DNA of 64,000 nt from Hybos culiciformis (Eukaryota; Arthropoda; Insecta; Diptera; Hybotidae), in the NCBI GenBank assembly GCA_964007475.1, contig OZ023275.1, positions 33,723,381-33,787,380 of the forward strand, read 5' to 3'. The notes under the pieces were generated by a model. The model was not told the origin of the DNA. It was given only the letters and a program-made list of their open reading frames with translations, and did not search any database. The position numbers and the translations under genes were made by a program. Positions 9,091-20,486 of the stretch are shown piece by piece; position 1 is the first letter of the stretch; each line of letters begins with the position of its first letter.

Positions 9091-10328
9091 ATGTTATCCC
9101 CTAAACCTAAAAGAAAAGAAGACGAAAATAATTTGGAAAATATTATAAATAAAATATCAAATTTATCTATTTCTGAAAAGAGTTCTTTTAACGAAAAAAA
9201 TAAAATGGAAGCTTTTTCTACAATACACGCAAATATAATTCCCGAATTTGATGGGGAAATAAACGAATTAAGTTTCTTTTTGAATGCAATAGACACAGTT
9301 GTTGCGAATTGCTACGATCAAAATAATCCCAATAATGCTCAAAATACTTTGATTCTAAGAACGATAATTAGTAAACTTAAAGGTGCTGCAAGAGAAGTAA
9401 TAAGTATTAGTGGAGTTACTACTATAAACGACTTAAAAGACGAACTCACACGAAATTTCAGTGATCCTCGAAATGAAACGTGTCTTTCCTTTGACTTGAA
9501 CAATCTAAGACAAAATATAAACGAATTCCCAATTCAATTTTATGATAGAATTCGAAAATTATTAAGCACAATTTCCAATTACCTATCTGTTCATGAGAAT
9601 GTTGCCGTGAACCGTGCCTTCAAACTTAACATGTATAATAGACAAGCCTTAGAGGTATTTCTTGCAGGACTCAGAAATCCTTATGGCATAATGCTTCGTA
9701 CAAGACAACCTGCCACTCTGTTAGAAGCCATAAATTTTATAAGAAAGGAAGAAAATCTCCGTTATTTGCAAAATCCACATGCAAATAATAATAATTATGT
9801 GAACCCAAAAAAGTTTAATACCAAACCACAAAATAATAATTTCACACCGAAATTTTCGAATAATGCTAATATGCACCAATATAACAATTTTGTACCAAAG
9901 TATAATGCAAATATACCCCAAAATAACAATTTCGTACTGTGATACCTTTTGGTATTCTTTTATGTACAGAAATAATACAATAGTATGTGTAATTCATATT
10001 CACGTCTTTATTGCATGACTTTATCTTTACAACTCTGATTACTTAAAACTAGTGCCTTTCTTTTATAATAATGAGGAGAGAGAGAGAGTAACTCCAAAGC
10101 ATATTGAAGATGACACTCATCACTCATACCACATATGATGAATATTATATGAGTGAAGAGTTCACACTCAAAGAGGGCACTACAGTACCAAACTTTCCCT
10201 CAAACCCTATTTACGTTCAGCAAAAACCAAACTTTGTACAACCCAAATTTCCCACTCATCAACAAACCTTTGGGTTAACGTTTGGAAACCAAGTCCCAAT
10301 GCCAAATTTGAAAAGCCAAGTCCAATGA
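9091..10328 (+). pseudogene. Errantivirus gag, interrupted by solo LTR (copy 1)
   Basis: The first ATG of the gag frame is at 9091 (MLSPKPKRKE); the frame is open further upstream but lacks ATG there. The protein has the errantivirus capsid-like pattern, with FDGEINELSFFLNAID, LKGAAREVI, FSDPRNETC and FLAGLRNPYG, followed by an Asn/Gln-rich tail and no zinc knuckle. At 9938-10184 a 247-bp solo LTR is inserted with a GTAC duplication and the gag frame ends. The remaining C-terminal gag codons resume after it and end at 10328. Confidence 0.85.
9938..10184. mobile_element. Solo LTR (TG...CA, 247 bp) inside gag, copy 1
   Basis: The insertion begins TGTGATACC and ends GGCACTACA, with imperfect inverted termini and the flanking duplication GTAC (9934-9937 and 10185-10188). 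Removing it would leave the gag frame uninterrupted. TG...CA ends and a 4- to 5-bp duplication suggest a solo LTR of a Copia, BEL or other Ty3-type element. It is present at the identical site in copy 2. Confidence 0.75.
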
Positions 10329-10585
10329 GTGCAACAACAAAACAACCATCTTTTGTGCAAAGAAACCAAAATCAACCCTTGACCTCTAGATGGGTTGCTG
10401 AAGAACTATTTAATACTGAACAGTTAAACGATGAAGAAACACCTTACATGACACTTCCACAAGAAAATTCAGACGCAAATGACTATGAATCTTATGAGTT
10501 AGTTGATGAAAATGAGGAAGAGAACGAAGATGAAATTGAAAATCCGGATTTTCCCACATCAGGGAATTTCAGAAACAAGAAATAG
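10325..10585 (+). CDS. Acidic gag C-terminal/linker reading frame, copy 1
   Basis: The 86-codon frame overlaps the previous gag frame by ATGA (-1 relation) and is identical in copy 2. It starts MSATTKQPSFVQRN and ends in a very acidic segment (YELVDENEEENEDEIENPD). Errantivirus Gag proteins often end with acidic ENF-type sequence just before Pol, so this is probably the true Gag C-terminus, reached by frameshift or separated by an old 1-nt lesion. The protease frame starts just after it, in yet another frame. Confidence 0.55.
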   Translation: MSATTKQPSFVQRNQNQPLTSRWVAEELFNTEQLNDEETPYMTLPQENSDANDYESYELVDENEEENEDEIENPDFPTSGNFRNKK

Positions 10586-10587
10586 TA

Positions 10588-13500
10588 GAAATTCACTGTA
10601 TCAATGAAAAGCGAAATTTACCATTTATTTCAATAAAAAATCCTCCAATAATACTTTTAATAGATACCGGATCTACAAAATCTTTTCTTTCCCCAGAAAT
10701 AATTGATAAATATTTTCACAAGAAGAAAAAATATAAGCCCTTTGTTGTTTCAACATCATTTACTTCATCCAAACATGAATTCTGTATCAATATAGAAGCC
10801 TTTGAAGAATTCAACACAAATGTTGAACTTGAATTCTTTTCGTATAAATTTCATAATATTTTTGACGGACTTCTTGGTATGGACATGTTACAAAAACTAC
10901 AAGCTTCAATTCAAATACCAAACCATCTACTTACCACTCCAAATTCAGACATTCCTCTCGAAATTTTCGAAAGTAAGCCTCAATTGTTATTATAAAAACT
11001 AATTCCCGCAACAACAGCTCTTCAGATAAAAATTCCAACTAACATAAACAATGGCGAAATAATTGTTCCAAAACAAATTATTCAAAATTGTATTATACCC
11101 GAGACTTTGACCATTTCAGATAATGGTTGGGCTTTAGTTGAAATACACAACAACTCTTCAACAGACACTAATATTACTGTATTATACCCAATAAAAGTAA
11201 ATCCTATGAAAAATAATTTCGAATATTATCACATGAATATCTCAGAAGAATACAGTATCGAACTACTTGACATAAATAAGTTAATCAGAACATCTCATAT
11301 GAACGACGAAGAAAAGTACAACATCTTATCCCTTTGCAAAAAATATACCGATATATTTCATTTGAATGACGAACACTTACCTTTTACAAACCAAATTAAA
11401 CATAAAATAAAAACCCATGACGAAATCCCAGTATATCAAAAAACTTATAGATACCCTTTTGTTCATAAGGAAGAGGTTAACACACAAATAAGAAAAATGT
11501 TAAATCAAGGTATTATAAGACCCAGTAATTCACCCTGGTCTTCACCAATTTGGATAGTACCAAAAAAACCTGATGCATCTGGAAAAAAGAAATGGCGAAT
11601 TGTAATTGATTATAGGAAATTAAATCAAAAAACAATTGATGACAAATATCCCATACCTAACATAACTGATGTTCTAGACAAACTCGGAAAGTGTAACTAT
11701 TTCACAACTCTGGATCTTGCTAGTGGGTTTCATCAAATAGAAATGCATCCCTATGATATCCCAAAAACTGCCTTCAATGCCGAAAACGGTCATTACGAAT
11801 TTTTAAGAATGCCGTTTGGTTTAAAAAATTCCCCCGCCACTTTCCAACGAGTTATGGACAATATTTTACGGGATCTTGTAAACAAAATTTGTTTAGTATA
11901 TTTAGTATAAACAAAATTTGTTTAGTATATTTAGTATATTTAGTATGATATTATCATATTTTCAACCTCATTACAAGAGCATATCGTAAATCTTAAAACC
12001 GTATTCCAAAGACTTCGGGAAACTAATTTTAAGATCCAACTAGACAAATGCGAGTTTTTAAAAAAGGAAACTGCTTGTTTAGGCCATATCATAACTCCAG
12101 AAGGGATTAAACCTAACCCTGATAAAATTAATTGCATAAAAAATTTCCCAATCCCTAAAACTACAAAGGAAATTAAAAGCTTTTTAGGTCTCTTGGGCTA
12201 TTACAGGAAATTCATTCCTGACTTCGCTAAAATTACTAAGCCCCTGACCAATTGTTTAAAAAAAGGAATTAAAATTGATTTAAACGCTAATTACATGCAA
12301 TGTTTTGAAACTTGCAAACAACTTCTCATTAATGAACCACTTCTTCAATATCCTGATTTTTCCCAAAATTTTAACCTAACAACCGATGCAAGTCAATTTG
12401 CTATTGGAGCTGTCCTGTCTCAAGGTTCCATAGGCTCAGACAAACCAATCGCATACGCTTCGCGAACTCTTTATCAAGCTGAGCAAAATTACAGTACAAT
12501 TGAAAGGGAACTCTTAGCCATTGTATGGGCTACTAAATATTTCCGACCATATTTATACGGACGAAAATTTAATATATATACGGATCATAAACCCCTTCAT
12601 TGGTTATTTTCAATAAAAGACCCAAACGCGCGACGCACTAGATGGAGACTTAAACTAGATGAATTCGATTATAATATTATTTTCAAAAAAGGCACTTTAA
12701 ACAGTAATGCGGATGCATTGTCTCGAATAAGAATAATCGAATTAAATGTAAACTCAGTTAAACGAAGAAATTAGTGACAACGAATCTATAGTAGCAAATA
12801 TTTCGGAAAATTCTTATATAGAAGATTGTGACACAATTCACACAAACCTTGAAGATCCAATTTTAAAAATACCTATTTCGGAAACTCCAATCAATTACTT
12901 CAAAAATCAATTAATTTTAAAAATTGTGTGGTATCATCCAACATCCCCTAAATTAATTCGTCTCTTCGGAGATCGAACAAGAACAATTATTGAAATATCT
13001 ACAACTGAGTTTGAAAAAGATGTTGTAAATATTTTCAAAGAACTTTCACTTTCAAATAAAAAATATGCTTTTTAAATTGATAAAATAGAATTTTATCCCA
13101 AACTTTGTCGCATACTCCAAAATACCTTCAAAAACTCAACCTTGCAACTTATAAATTGCAATAAAATCGTAACTGATGTTAAGTCTTCAGAACAAAGAAA
13201 TGAAATAATTAAAACATTCCACGACTCAAAAAGTAATCATAGAGGAATAATTGAAGTTGAAAGAGAAATCAAAGCAAGATATTATTGGCCGAATATAAAA
13301 AACGATGTTACTACTTATATTAATAACTGTGAACTTTGTCAAAAAATGAAATATGACAGAAACCCACCTAAACAAAAATTTGAATTTACTCCAACTCCTT
13401 CAGAACCTTTTGAAATAATACACGCTGATACTTTTACAATAAAAAATCAAAAATTTCTAACCATAATAGACAAATTTTCCAAGTATGCCCAAGCTTACCC

Positions 13501-14229
13501 CCTCACTGGTTTAACAGCTATTCGCGTAGCTAAAGCGTTTATAACTTTTATGGCACATCACGGATCTCCTAAACTACTCGTGATGGACAATGGTACAGAA
13601 TTAAAAAATAATCTAATAAAAGAATTTGCCTTACTACATAAAATCCAAATTCATTACATCACTCCATTAAATCCAAATTCAAACAGCCCAATAGAAAGAT
13701 TTCATTCAACTATTATTGAACATTTAAGAATCCTTTCGGAAACAAAAAAAGAAATGAACATTTTGGACATTATGCCTTATGCTATTCTTGGATATAATCA
13801 TTCCCTACACTCAACGACAAAACATAGACCCATCGAAATAATTAATGGCCACCTAAATCTTAACAATCCTTTTGATATAGATATAACTCAAAACCTTTAT
13901 AACAATTATTTAATTGAACATAAAAATATGACACAGGAGATTTATAAAAATATTCGACAAAAAGTTATAGAAACAAAATTTAAAACCACCGACAAACATA
14001 ACGAAATTAGACACGACCCATTAAATTACCAGCCCGAAACCTTAATGTATCATAAAACCAGAGCACGCGACAAAATGAGTCCAAGATTTAAAACTCATTT
14101 AGTCACACAGGATAATGAAATAACGGCTTCAACTCCTCTGAAAAATTACCATAAAAATAATTTAAAAAAACCATTAAATAATCAAAATAAAATTATCTTA
14201 CAGGCTAATAATCCTGTTGCCAATCAGTA
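10588..14229 (+). pseudogene. Errantivirus pol (protease-RT-RNase H-integrase), multiply broken, copy 1
   Basis: Order: protease (LLIDTGSTKSFLSP), RT ([31 protein letters not shown]), RNase H ([34 protein letters not shown]), H2C2 zinc finger (HDSKSNH...CELC), and integrase D,D,E (HADTF, MDNGTE, SPIERFHST). Lesions: TAA at 10993-10995; a 39-bp in-frame insertion (11906-11944) with stops that splits the YLDD box; one extra A near 12760; and TAA at 13073-13075. RT activity should be abolished. The integrase part (13142-14230) is open. Confidence 0.88.
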
Positions 14230-15845
14230 ATGGCCAGGAGTTAAAATTCACCAATTTAAACACCAATCCTGGAATACTACCTTTTAACCTAGGAAACGCC
14301 AAACTTAAAAGAACAGAACATACGTTTATACATTATTACGATTTGGAACAACTGGAAACCGAACTAACTAAAATTATAAAACAAAATCAATTAATTAAGA
14401 CAACTTTTTATCTGAACCCAACATACATATCTGAAGTTAAGATCCTACAAAAAATAATAGACATTCAAATTAATAATACAAGAGAGAAATTAAATTCCAT
14501 GTTACCTAGTTCTAACCGTAATCGTAGAGGCCTTATTGACGGAGTAGGGACAATAGTAAAATTCATTACCGGAAATTTAGATGCTAATGATGAGAAAAGA
14601 TATGATAATGTAATACAAAAATTAACTAATAACCAGAATAATATAATACAAGCAACCAATAAACAACTATCATTAAATACAAAAATATTAGAAGAATATG
14701 ATAGAGTTATCACTGAAATAAAAAATGACATAGAACAAATTACTACCACAATAAACAAAGAATTAATTACAAAAATAAATGACGACTTTGACTTAAGGAA
14801 ATACATACTAGCCCGAAGTACCCTCAGTGAAATAAGTTCTATACTAAATATCGTTATAGATAAATTAAACAATATCGAAAATTCAATAGCTTTTGCAAAA
14901 CTGGGTATATTGCATATTAGTGTGCTTAAAAAACACGATTTAAAATTCATAATTAATACAATATTAAAATATTATTCTGATAAAGAACTATTTTTCGAAA
15001 CTGATATTTCTGAAAGTTATTACAAAATTATTAACATTGATTATTATATTTCAAACAAAAAAATTGTTTTCTTATTACATTTTCCAATATTTTATCCAAA
15101 ATTATTTTCATACTATCATTTATATCCCATTCCAACAATAAACAATACTATGATAATTCCTCCAAAACCTTTCCTAATATTAGAAAAAGACACTCACATA
15201 TACCAGGATTCAGAATGCAAGAAAATTGAACACATGTATTATTGTACAACAGACAACCTTATTAATAACGAGAAAGAATCTGAATGTTTACAAGAAATCC
15301 TGCAACTAAATAGAAATTCAACGAATTGCGAAGAAGTTAAAGTCAAAATAACAAAAAATATTATAACCCCAATAAATGCAGAATATTACATCGCTATTTT
15401 AATAAATAAAACCAAAATCCATGTAAATTGCAATAGAGTTGATTTTAGCACATTAAATGGAGTATTTCTCATACAACTACCCAACAACTGTAGTTTTGAA
15501 ACAAATAATAAGTTTTATATTAACATTGAAGATACCTTTATTGGACAACCATTATTATTACCTGACGTCAAAATTCCTTCGGATAGTAATAAAAATATAT
15601 CTGAAATAACAATATCCGACATAAAATTAAAAAATATAATAATTTTACATGAAAAGCAGAAACTAATCAAATTAATAACTTCAGATAATACACCTAAGAC
15701 AACATTTTGGATAACTAATGGACTACAGTTTCTCATAATCATTATCATTATTATAATTATTACAATATTCTTATTAAAAAAATTAAATCCATCAACAAAG
15801 ACAAAGGCATCACCAACTAAAATTGCAGAAACTCTCGTATTATAG
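14204..15845 (+). CDS. Errantivirus envelope glycoprotein, open in copy 1
   Basis: This is the env frame of an insect endogenous retrovirus, open from the splice acceptor at 14203 to 15845. It overlaps the end of pol. There is no local ATG; initiation probably comes from the spliced leader near 9026. Counting from the TTG at 14217 (542 codons), a furin-type RNRR lies at about 101-104. A fusion-peptide-like GLIDGVGTIVKFITGN follows, then coiled-coil-rich sequence with several N-glycosylation sites and paired cysteines. A C-terminal membrane anchor lies at about 510-530, with a short basic tail. This is the class I F-like fusion protein organisation of gypsy errantiviruses. No lesion is visible. 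Confidence 0.85.
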
Positions 15846-15866
15846 AGTTTTGTCTCATAAGGGAGG

Positions 15867-16240
15867 AGTAATGTACATCAAATCTACATTCAATAAACCC
15901 ACAATAATTGATTATTCAAATATTATTTCATACTTTGTTTTGCTTTATTTATAATTATATTAAGATAAAATCTTAACGCACTTTTTGCTTATTAATCAAT
16001 AATCTATGTAATGTTTACACAAGTGTCCAATAAGATTCTTTGTTTCATTATAAGAAATAATTAAAGATAACTTTAAGTACAGTTTGATGATGATTTCCTT
16101 TTGTTCATAAAATTCAGGAAATAAAAAGTTCAGTTATAATTAGTATCTAAACCATAAAGGTTGTAATAAAAAGAAAAGTTTAATAAATATAATATTTCAT
16201 AAAATTTAAATTCATGTTTTATTAAATAAGAAATATAATT
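15867..16240 (+). repeat. 3' LTR, errantivirus copy 1
   Basis: This is 374 bp and nearly identical to the 5' LTR (for example TCAGGAAATA against TCAGAAAATA). It is preceded by the purine-rich AAGGGAGG tract and followed by the AGTG target duplication. Confidence 0.92.
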
Positions 16241-16261
16241 AGTGCAATTTTTCCCTCTTTT

Positions 16262-16489
16262 TTATTATCTAATATGTTTGTAAACTATTTGCGGACAGTT
16301 CACCGAAAATCAATTCAACGAATAGCATTTCACCGAATAGCAATTCACCGAATAGCAATTCACCGAATAGCAATTCACCGTATAGCAATTCACCGTATAG
16401 CAATTCACCGTATGAGCAATTCACCGTATGAGGAATTCACCGTATAGCAATTCACCGAATAGCAATTCACCGAAAAACGAGAGAGGGTG
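16262..16489. repeat. Left CGGTGAATTGC array of fold-back core, copy 1
   Basis: This is a run of a 15-bp unit, read here as CAATTCACCGAATAG with CACCGTATAG variants. It is inverted relative to the array at 16610-16880. Its periodicity (multiple of 3) creates spurious open frames encoding pentapeptide repeats. Confidence 0.9.
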
Positions 16490-16609
16490 GGGGCCGGCGG
16501 GCGGGCGGACTGGTGGTTGGTCAGTGGGATCCCACTGACCAACCACCAGTCCGTCCGCCCGCCCGCCCGCCCGCCCGCTCGCCCGCCGGCCCCCACCCCC
16601 TCTCGTTTT
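16490..16609. repeat. GC-rich palindromic core, copy 1
   Basis: This very GC-rich segment contains GGCGGGCGGGCGGACTGG, a perfect palindrome TCAGTGGGATCCCACTGA and the complementary arm with CCGCCCGCCCG runs and CCCCACCCCCTCTCG. It stands out in AT-rich surroundings. Related cores occur at 800-905, 37075-37185, 49545-49690, 50905-50965 and 54115-54150. Confidence 0.85.
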
Positions 16610-16880
16610 TCGGTGAATTGCTATTCGGTGAATTGCTATACGGTGAATTGCTCATACGGTGAATTGCTCATACGGTGAATTCCTCATACGGTGAATTGCT
16701 GTTCGGTGAATTGCTATTCGGTGAATTGCTATTCGGTGAATTGCTATTCGGTGAATTGCTATTCGGTGAATTGCTATTCGGTGAATTGCAATTCGGTGAA
16801 TTGCTATTCGGTGAATTGCTATTCGGTGAATTGCTATTCGGTGAATTGCTATTCGTTGAATTGATTTTCGGTGAACTGTC
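16610..16880. repeat. Right CGGTGAATTGC array of fold-back core, copy 1
   Basis: The array consists of roughly 17 units of CGGTGAATTGCTATT, with TCATA variants near the core. It ends at GGTGAACTGTCCGCAAATAG. Copy 2 has fewer units, so array length is variable. Confidence 0.9.
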
Positions 16881-17011
16881 CGCAAATAGTTTACAAACAT
16901 ATTAGATAATAAAAAAGAGGGAACAATTGCACTGCACATTATAACTTATAATAAAATGTCATAAATTAGAATTTATTTAATTACATATATTTTAGAAAGC
17001 CAAAATCATAT

Positions 17012-17080
17012 GGACGATATGGCTTAGTGGCTAGAACATCAGACTATGAGAGTAAGGGTGTCCGGTTCGATTCCCAAAGA
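17012..17080 (+). repeat. tRNA-like module in right arm, copy 1
   Basis: GGACGATATGGCTTAGTGGC (A-box-like) is followed by CCGGTTCGATTCCC (B-box-like). It mirrors 8096-8161. The 3' flank does not form an acceptor stem. Pol III promoter strength is unknown. Confidence 0.6.
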
Positions 17081-17274
17081 ATACATTTTTTTTTTTAATT
17101 TTTTAATTTTTTTGAACATAATAATAGGTTTAAGAAATAAAAATTTTGTTATTGGTAGGATATGTAATTTTTTTGCTTGTAATATTGGGCCCTATATATA
17201 CATATATTTGAAATTAAAAAAAGTCTGGAAGTGCCAGGCAGCCGCAAAGTACGATAATTATGAATTCCTACCCA

Positions 17275-17570
17275 AAATGTTTGGTCTGGTAATCTTTATT
17301 TCACCAGAGCTACCTATTTTGGAAAATTTTTTTTTGCATATTTTGAGCCGGGAAAACCCTAACCGTAGCTCTCTACCCAAAATTTTTGGGCAGGTAATCT
17401 TTATTTCAACGGAGCTATCTATTTTGAAAATTTTTTTTTTTTGCATATTTTGAGCCGGGAAAACCCTAACCGTAGCTCTCTACCCAAAATTTTTGGGCAG
17501 GTAATCTTTATTTCAACGGAGCTATCTATTTTGAAAAATTTTTTTTTTGCATATTTTGAGCCGGGAAAAC
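17275..17570. repeat. Three tandem GAGCCGGGAAAACC units, right arm copy 1
   Basis: Three units of about 110 bp repeat TTTTGCATATTTTGAGCCGG, AAAACCCTAACCGTAGCTCT and CAAAATTTTTGGGCAGGTAA. Copy 2 (about 37810-38095) has the same array with one unit shortened by a small deletion. Confidence 0.7.
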
Positions 17571-18659
17571 CTATAATGATAAATTACTTGATCGATATCT
17601 ATACTATTAATGCCAAAATATACCTATGTTGTTTATCAAGGCTTTAATAAAATTATTTGTAACGAGTTTAGTGCGACCAATATTATAAATTTGTTTTATA
17701 GGATATAATGTTTATAACTTTAGTGGTTACATGATCTCTGTAAAAAAAATAAAACAAAAACATGAAACATGAAATGTGATCACTTTTCTTACTTATTTTT
17801 CTCTCGGAAAATTCGTACTTTTTTTAGCGTTTATTATCTTATTAACTACAACAGGATTAACAAATGCTTGTTTAAATACATATATATACATATAACTGTC
17901 TTGTCATAGTAAGTGGTAAAACATGTTTGAAAATTAGTTGGGACTTAAGTGATATTATATCCGGTGTCTTCATGTTTTTATGAATGATCACAAGATTATG
18001 TTAATTCTATTGTGAAAATAAGATTGCAAGAAAAAGCTGTGAATATTGCAGAACGCTGCCCACAATATTGAAAAATAGTTCATTCAACCCGCTATTAAAA
18101 AACTGATTTTTGAATAGCATAGTTTTTTTTCACAATTAAATTTTTAAAATGAAATAGGATCTCGATACTTAAATTTATGCATCTGTCAACGTTTCCAATA
18201 TTTTTTACATCCATTTTATAGCAATATTCAATTGCACTAATTTATATATGAAATTTTACAGTGAAATTTTACAGTTTTGAACTAAGTTCGCAAATAAGTT
18301 TTTAGCTACATTTTAATTTTATAATATGTATTATAAAATTATAAAACACTATTTATTAATTAAAAGTTTTTTCTATTTATATAAATCAAAATAAAAAATC
18401 AAAGAGCGCCTAATTTGCAAATTTTTTTGAACCAAAAAATAACCTTTGCCACCAAATTTGCTACAATTTTACTTAGCTCTGTGTTTTGCTTCAAAAATAG
18501 AATGTGTTTATAGAATATGTATATAGAATATGTATATAGAAAATTAAAAAAAAAAAATAATTTGTGGCTGATAAAAACATTTTGGTTTGTTTAAATATCT
18601 CAAAAAAATTAATTATTATGAAAAAAAAAATTAAAATATTTCACAAAAATCTCATCATT

Positions 18660-19789
18660 TTAAATGTACCTAAAATAACTTCAAAATAATTAAAATGAAA
18701 CCATGTATTTCAGAGCATTTCAATATCTTGCCTTATTTAATATGGTGTTATTTCTAAGTCTAAAAAATATTAAATTCTATTAGTGTGCTTCCGATATTGA
18801 AAAACTCACGCTTCATGCCTGATTTGTATATAAAATATCGTATGATTATTAGTTTAATTTTAGTTTCCCTTACAAATTATAAATTGTTTATAAATTAATT
18901 TGATCATTGAGTTCTCTTATAACAAAAATTAATTATTATACCTAAGAAGTTAGAAAATTTTAATAAGACGTGATTAGTGAAATATTTTTGTATAATTCAC
19001 GATATTTTGATAAACTTAAAAATTTTTTTTTCTTTCAAAAATATTTTAATAGAAACATTTTTGTTGTACGAGTATTGCATATAATTTTTAAATTTTACAC
19101 TTCTAAAGCTTAGATCTGTATCAAAGTTTCCCAAAGTTCGAAGTTGGTCAGTTGGTATTTTTTATTGAGAAATTTCATCTAAGAAACGTTAAAGACGCCT
19201 TGTCACGAATAAAATTTCTTTTCAATAAAAGTCGAATGAAAATTATTGATTCAAACTTTATCGTTAAATAAATTAATATTGAACCGTTACCAAGAAACAA
19301 ATTTCAGAATTGAAAATATAGAAATTAAAAAATAATTTCGATTTAGGCCTAATCTGACCTTTAATGAAAAATCGAGTTTCAATTTATATTCGTTTTATTA
19401 TATCCGTGCAACAACGATCGAAACTATTTCTAATATTTATGTATAATAGTTAATCAAACTATTCAATGAAAAAGGAATTATTGAAATATTGAAAAGTTTT
19501 TTTCAAAAAATATAAATTTAATTAATATTGTTTAGTAAAGTACGAATTGTAAGAGTTTAACATTTGTTGCAATTATAACAATTTAAATGCTAGAAAAAAT
19601 TTAATAATAATGATCGTTATTAACAATTATTTCTCGATTTTTATTCTTTTGATAGTTACATTAATATTGGTTGTAATATCAGATGGTTCTGTAAGAATAA
19701 GATAGAAAAAAAATTTAATAAATAAAATTAAGTAAATTAATGTAACAGTCACGTAACAGTATATTATTTTTTTATATTTTTATTTATAG
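18660..19789. other. Spacer upstream of galectin exon, copy 1/2 junction
   Basis: This AT-rich segment is present once more at 39182-40309 with very few differences. I searched both strands for an initiating galectin exon and found none that is convincing. A short GT-AG-bounded stretch near 19656-19691 is possible but unsupported. Confidence 0.5.
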
Positions 19790-20486
19790 ATACTACTACC
19801 ATTACCTTTAACTGTGGAGTTACCATCTGAATTAAAACCGTTTCACAGAATAAGAGTAACCGGAAAAGTGAAGCCTAACGCTAAAAGGTAATTTCAAATT
19901 GAATTATCTAAATTTATATAAATTTGAAAAGTTTTATCAATCCATGTCCTGTAATCCTTTGAAACTTAACAGGAAAAAAAAAATTGTTGCCGAGTGGTAT
20001 TGGTAGAACACATGTATTTATAAATTTAAGAATTTAAAGAGAAAAATTCTTTATAAATTTCTGTTTTAAATGGCATTAGAACTAAGCTCGTGACTTTTGA
20101 CATAAACGCATTCATAAATTGTTTTATTCCTTTTTAGTATAACAATTAATATGCAATCAAAATCTTGCAGTATAAAGGAAGATGCATCTTGTGAAAAAGC
20201 CCTTCATTTTAGAATTCGATATGATGAGAATAGAATGGTTAAAAATACTTTTAAATCTAGTAAATGGTCAAATGAATGGGAATATGGGCCTATTCCCAAT
20301 ATAACTAAAGGAAATCAGTATGATTTTATTTTTATTGTTTTAGAAAATTCGTTTGAATGTATAATAAATGATAACTATTATACAACATTTAAATATAGAC
20401 TACCATTGCGTAACGTAAAGTTAATTAATGTTTACGGCGATTTCGAGCTTTATTCGATTGATTTATGTGATAATCAATGTGTTTAA
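19790..20486 (+). CDS. Galectin, last two exons (copy 2, open)
   Basis: Two exons are visible: 19790-19887 (acceptor TTTATAG, donor AG|GTAATT) and 20138-20486 (acceptor TTTTTAG, stop at the end). The first encodes the N-terminal strands of a galectin domain (LPLPLTVELPSELKPFHRI, then VTGKVKPNAK). The second continues in frame with ITINMQSKS and the LHFRIRYDENRMVKNTF core. Val/Asn, Trp and Glu of the sugar site are kept; the HFNPR Asn is Arg and the final Arg of WxxExR is Glu. No lesion is visible in these exons, so this is the only galectin copy here that could encode an intact domain. The initiating exon was not found between 18660 and 19790; it may be further upstream, lost or very short. 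Confidence 0.85.

Larger units (their letters stand above)
8243..16240 (+). mobile_element. Errantivirus-type Ty3/gypsy element, copy 1
   Basis: This is a complete element of 7998 bp. It has identical-length LTRs (8243-8616 and 15867-16240), a primer-binding site at 8617, gag, pol and env, a purine tract before the 3' LTR, and a 4-bp AGTG duplication (8239-8242 and 16241-16244). About three differences separate its two LTRs by eye. A solo LTR interrupts gag, and pol carries nonsense, frameshift and in-frame insertion lesions, while env is open. It sits in the left arm of the giant inverted repeat. Confidence 0.93.
6630..18659. repeat. Giant inverted repeat with fold-back core, interrupted by errantivirus (copy 1)
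   Basis: The sequence from 6630 (GATGAGATTTTTGTGAAA) to 8242 continues after the retroelement at 16245 and meets its own inverted copy in a perfect palindrome centred near 16532 (CAGTGGGATCCCACTG). The mirror arm runs to 18659. Without the retroelement it spans about 4 kb with arms of about 2 kb. Each arm contains a tRNA-like module, 60-120-bp GAGCCGGGAAAACC/TTTTGCATATTTT tandem units and a run of CGGTGAATTGCTATT repeats. Symmetry stops sharply at AATGATGAG and CTCATCATT. It could be a large fold-back transposon or an inverted duplication. Confidence 0.75.
1..20158. repeat. Tandem unit copy 1 (about 20.2 kb)
   Basis: This is the first of three head-to-tail copies. Base 1 aligns with 20159 and 40680, where the same galectin exon begins again, and near-identical sequence follows through the GPCR, DC-STAMP and retroelement segments. 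Copy-specific events are a 441-bp fold-back insertion (712-1152), loss of about 250 bp near 3986, and absence of the 760-bp hAT-like insertion present in copies 2 and 3. The left side is cut by the window edge, so the array may extend further. Confidence 0.93.

Noticed and set aside
14465..14950. 161-codon minus-strand frame antisense to env (also 35018-35503)
   Set aside because: It is a shadow of env with no independent features.
16262..16880. CRISPR-like array of short regular repeats
   Set aside because: Repeats are contiguous with no unique spacers, are arranged as two inverted arrays around a palindrome, and the genome is eukaryotic.
16405..16939. Open frames encoding pentapeptide repeats (GELLF or HRIAI) on both strands in the fold-back arrays
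   Set aside because: The 15-bp unit is a multiple of three and lacks stops in several frames, so open frames arise automatically. There is no start context, conservation of length or domain.
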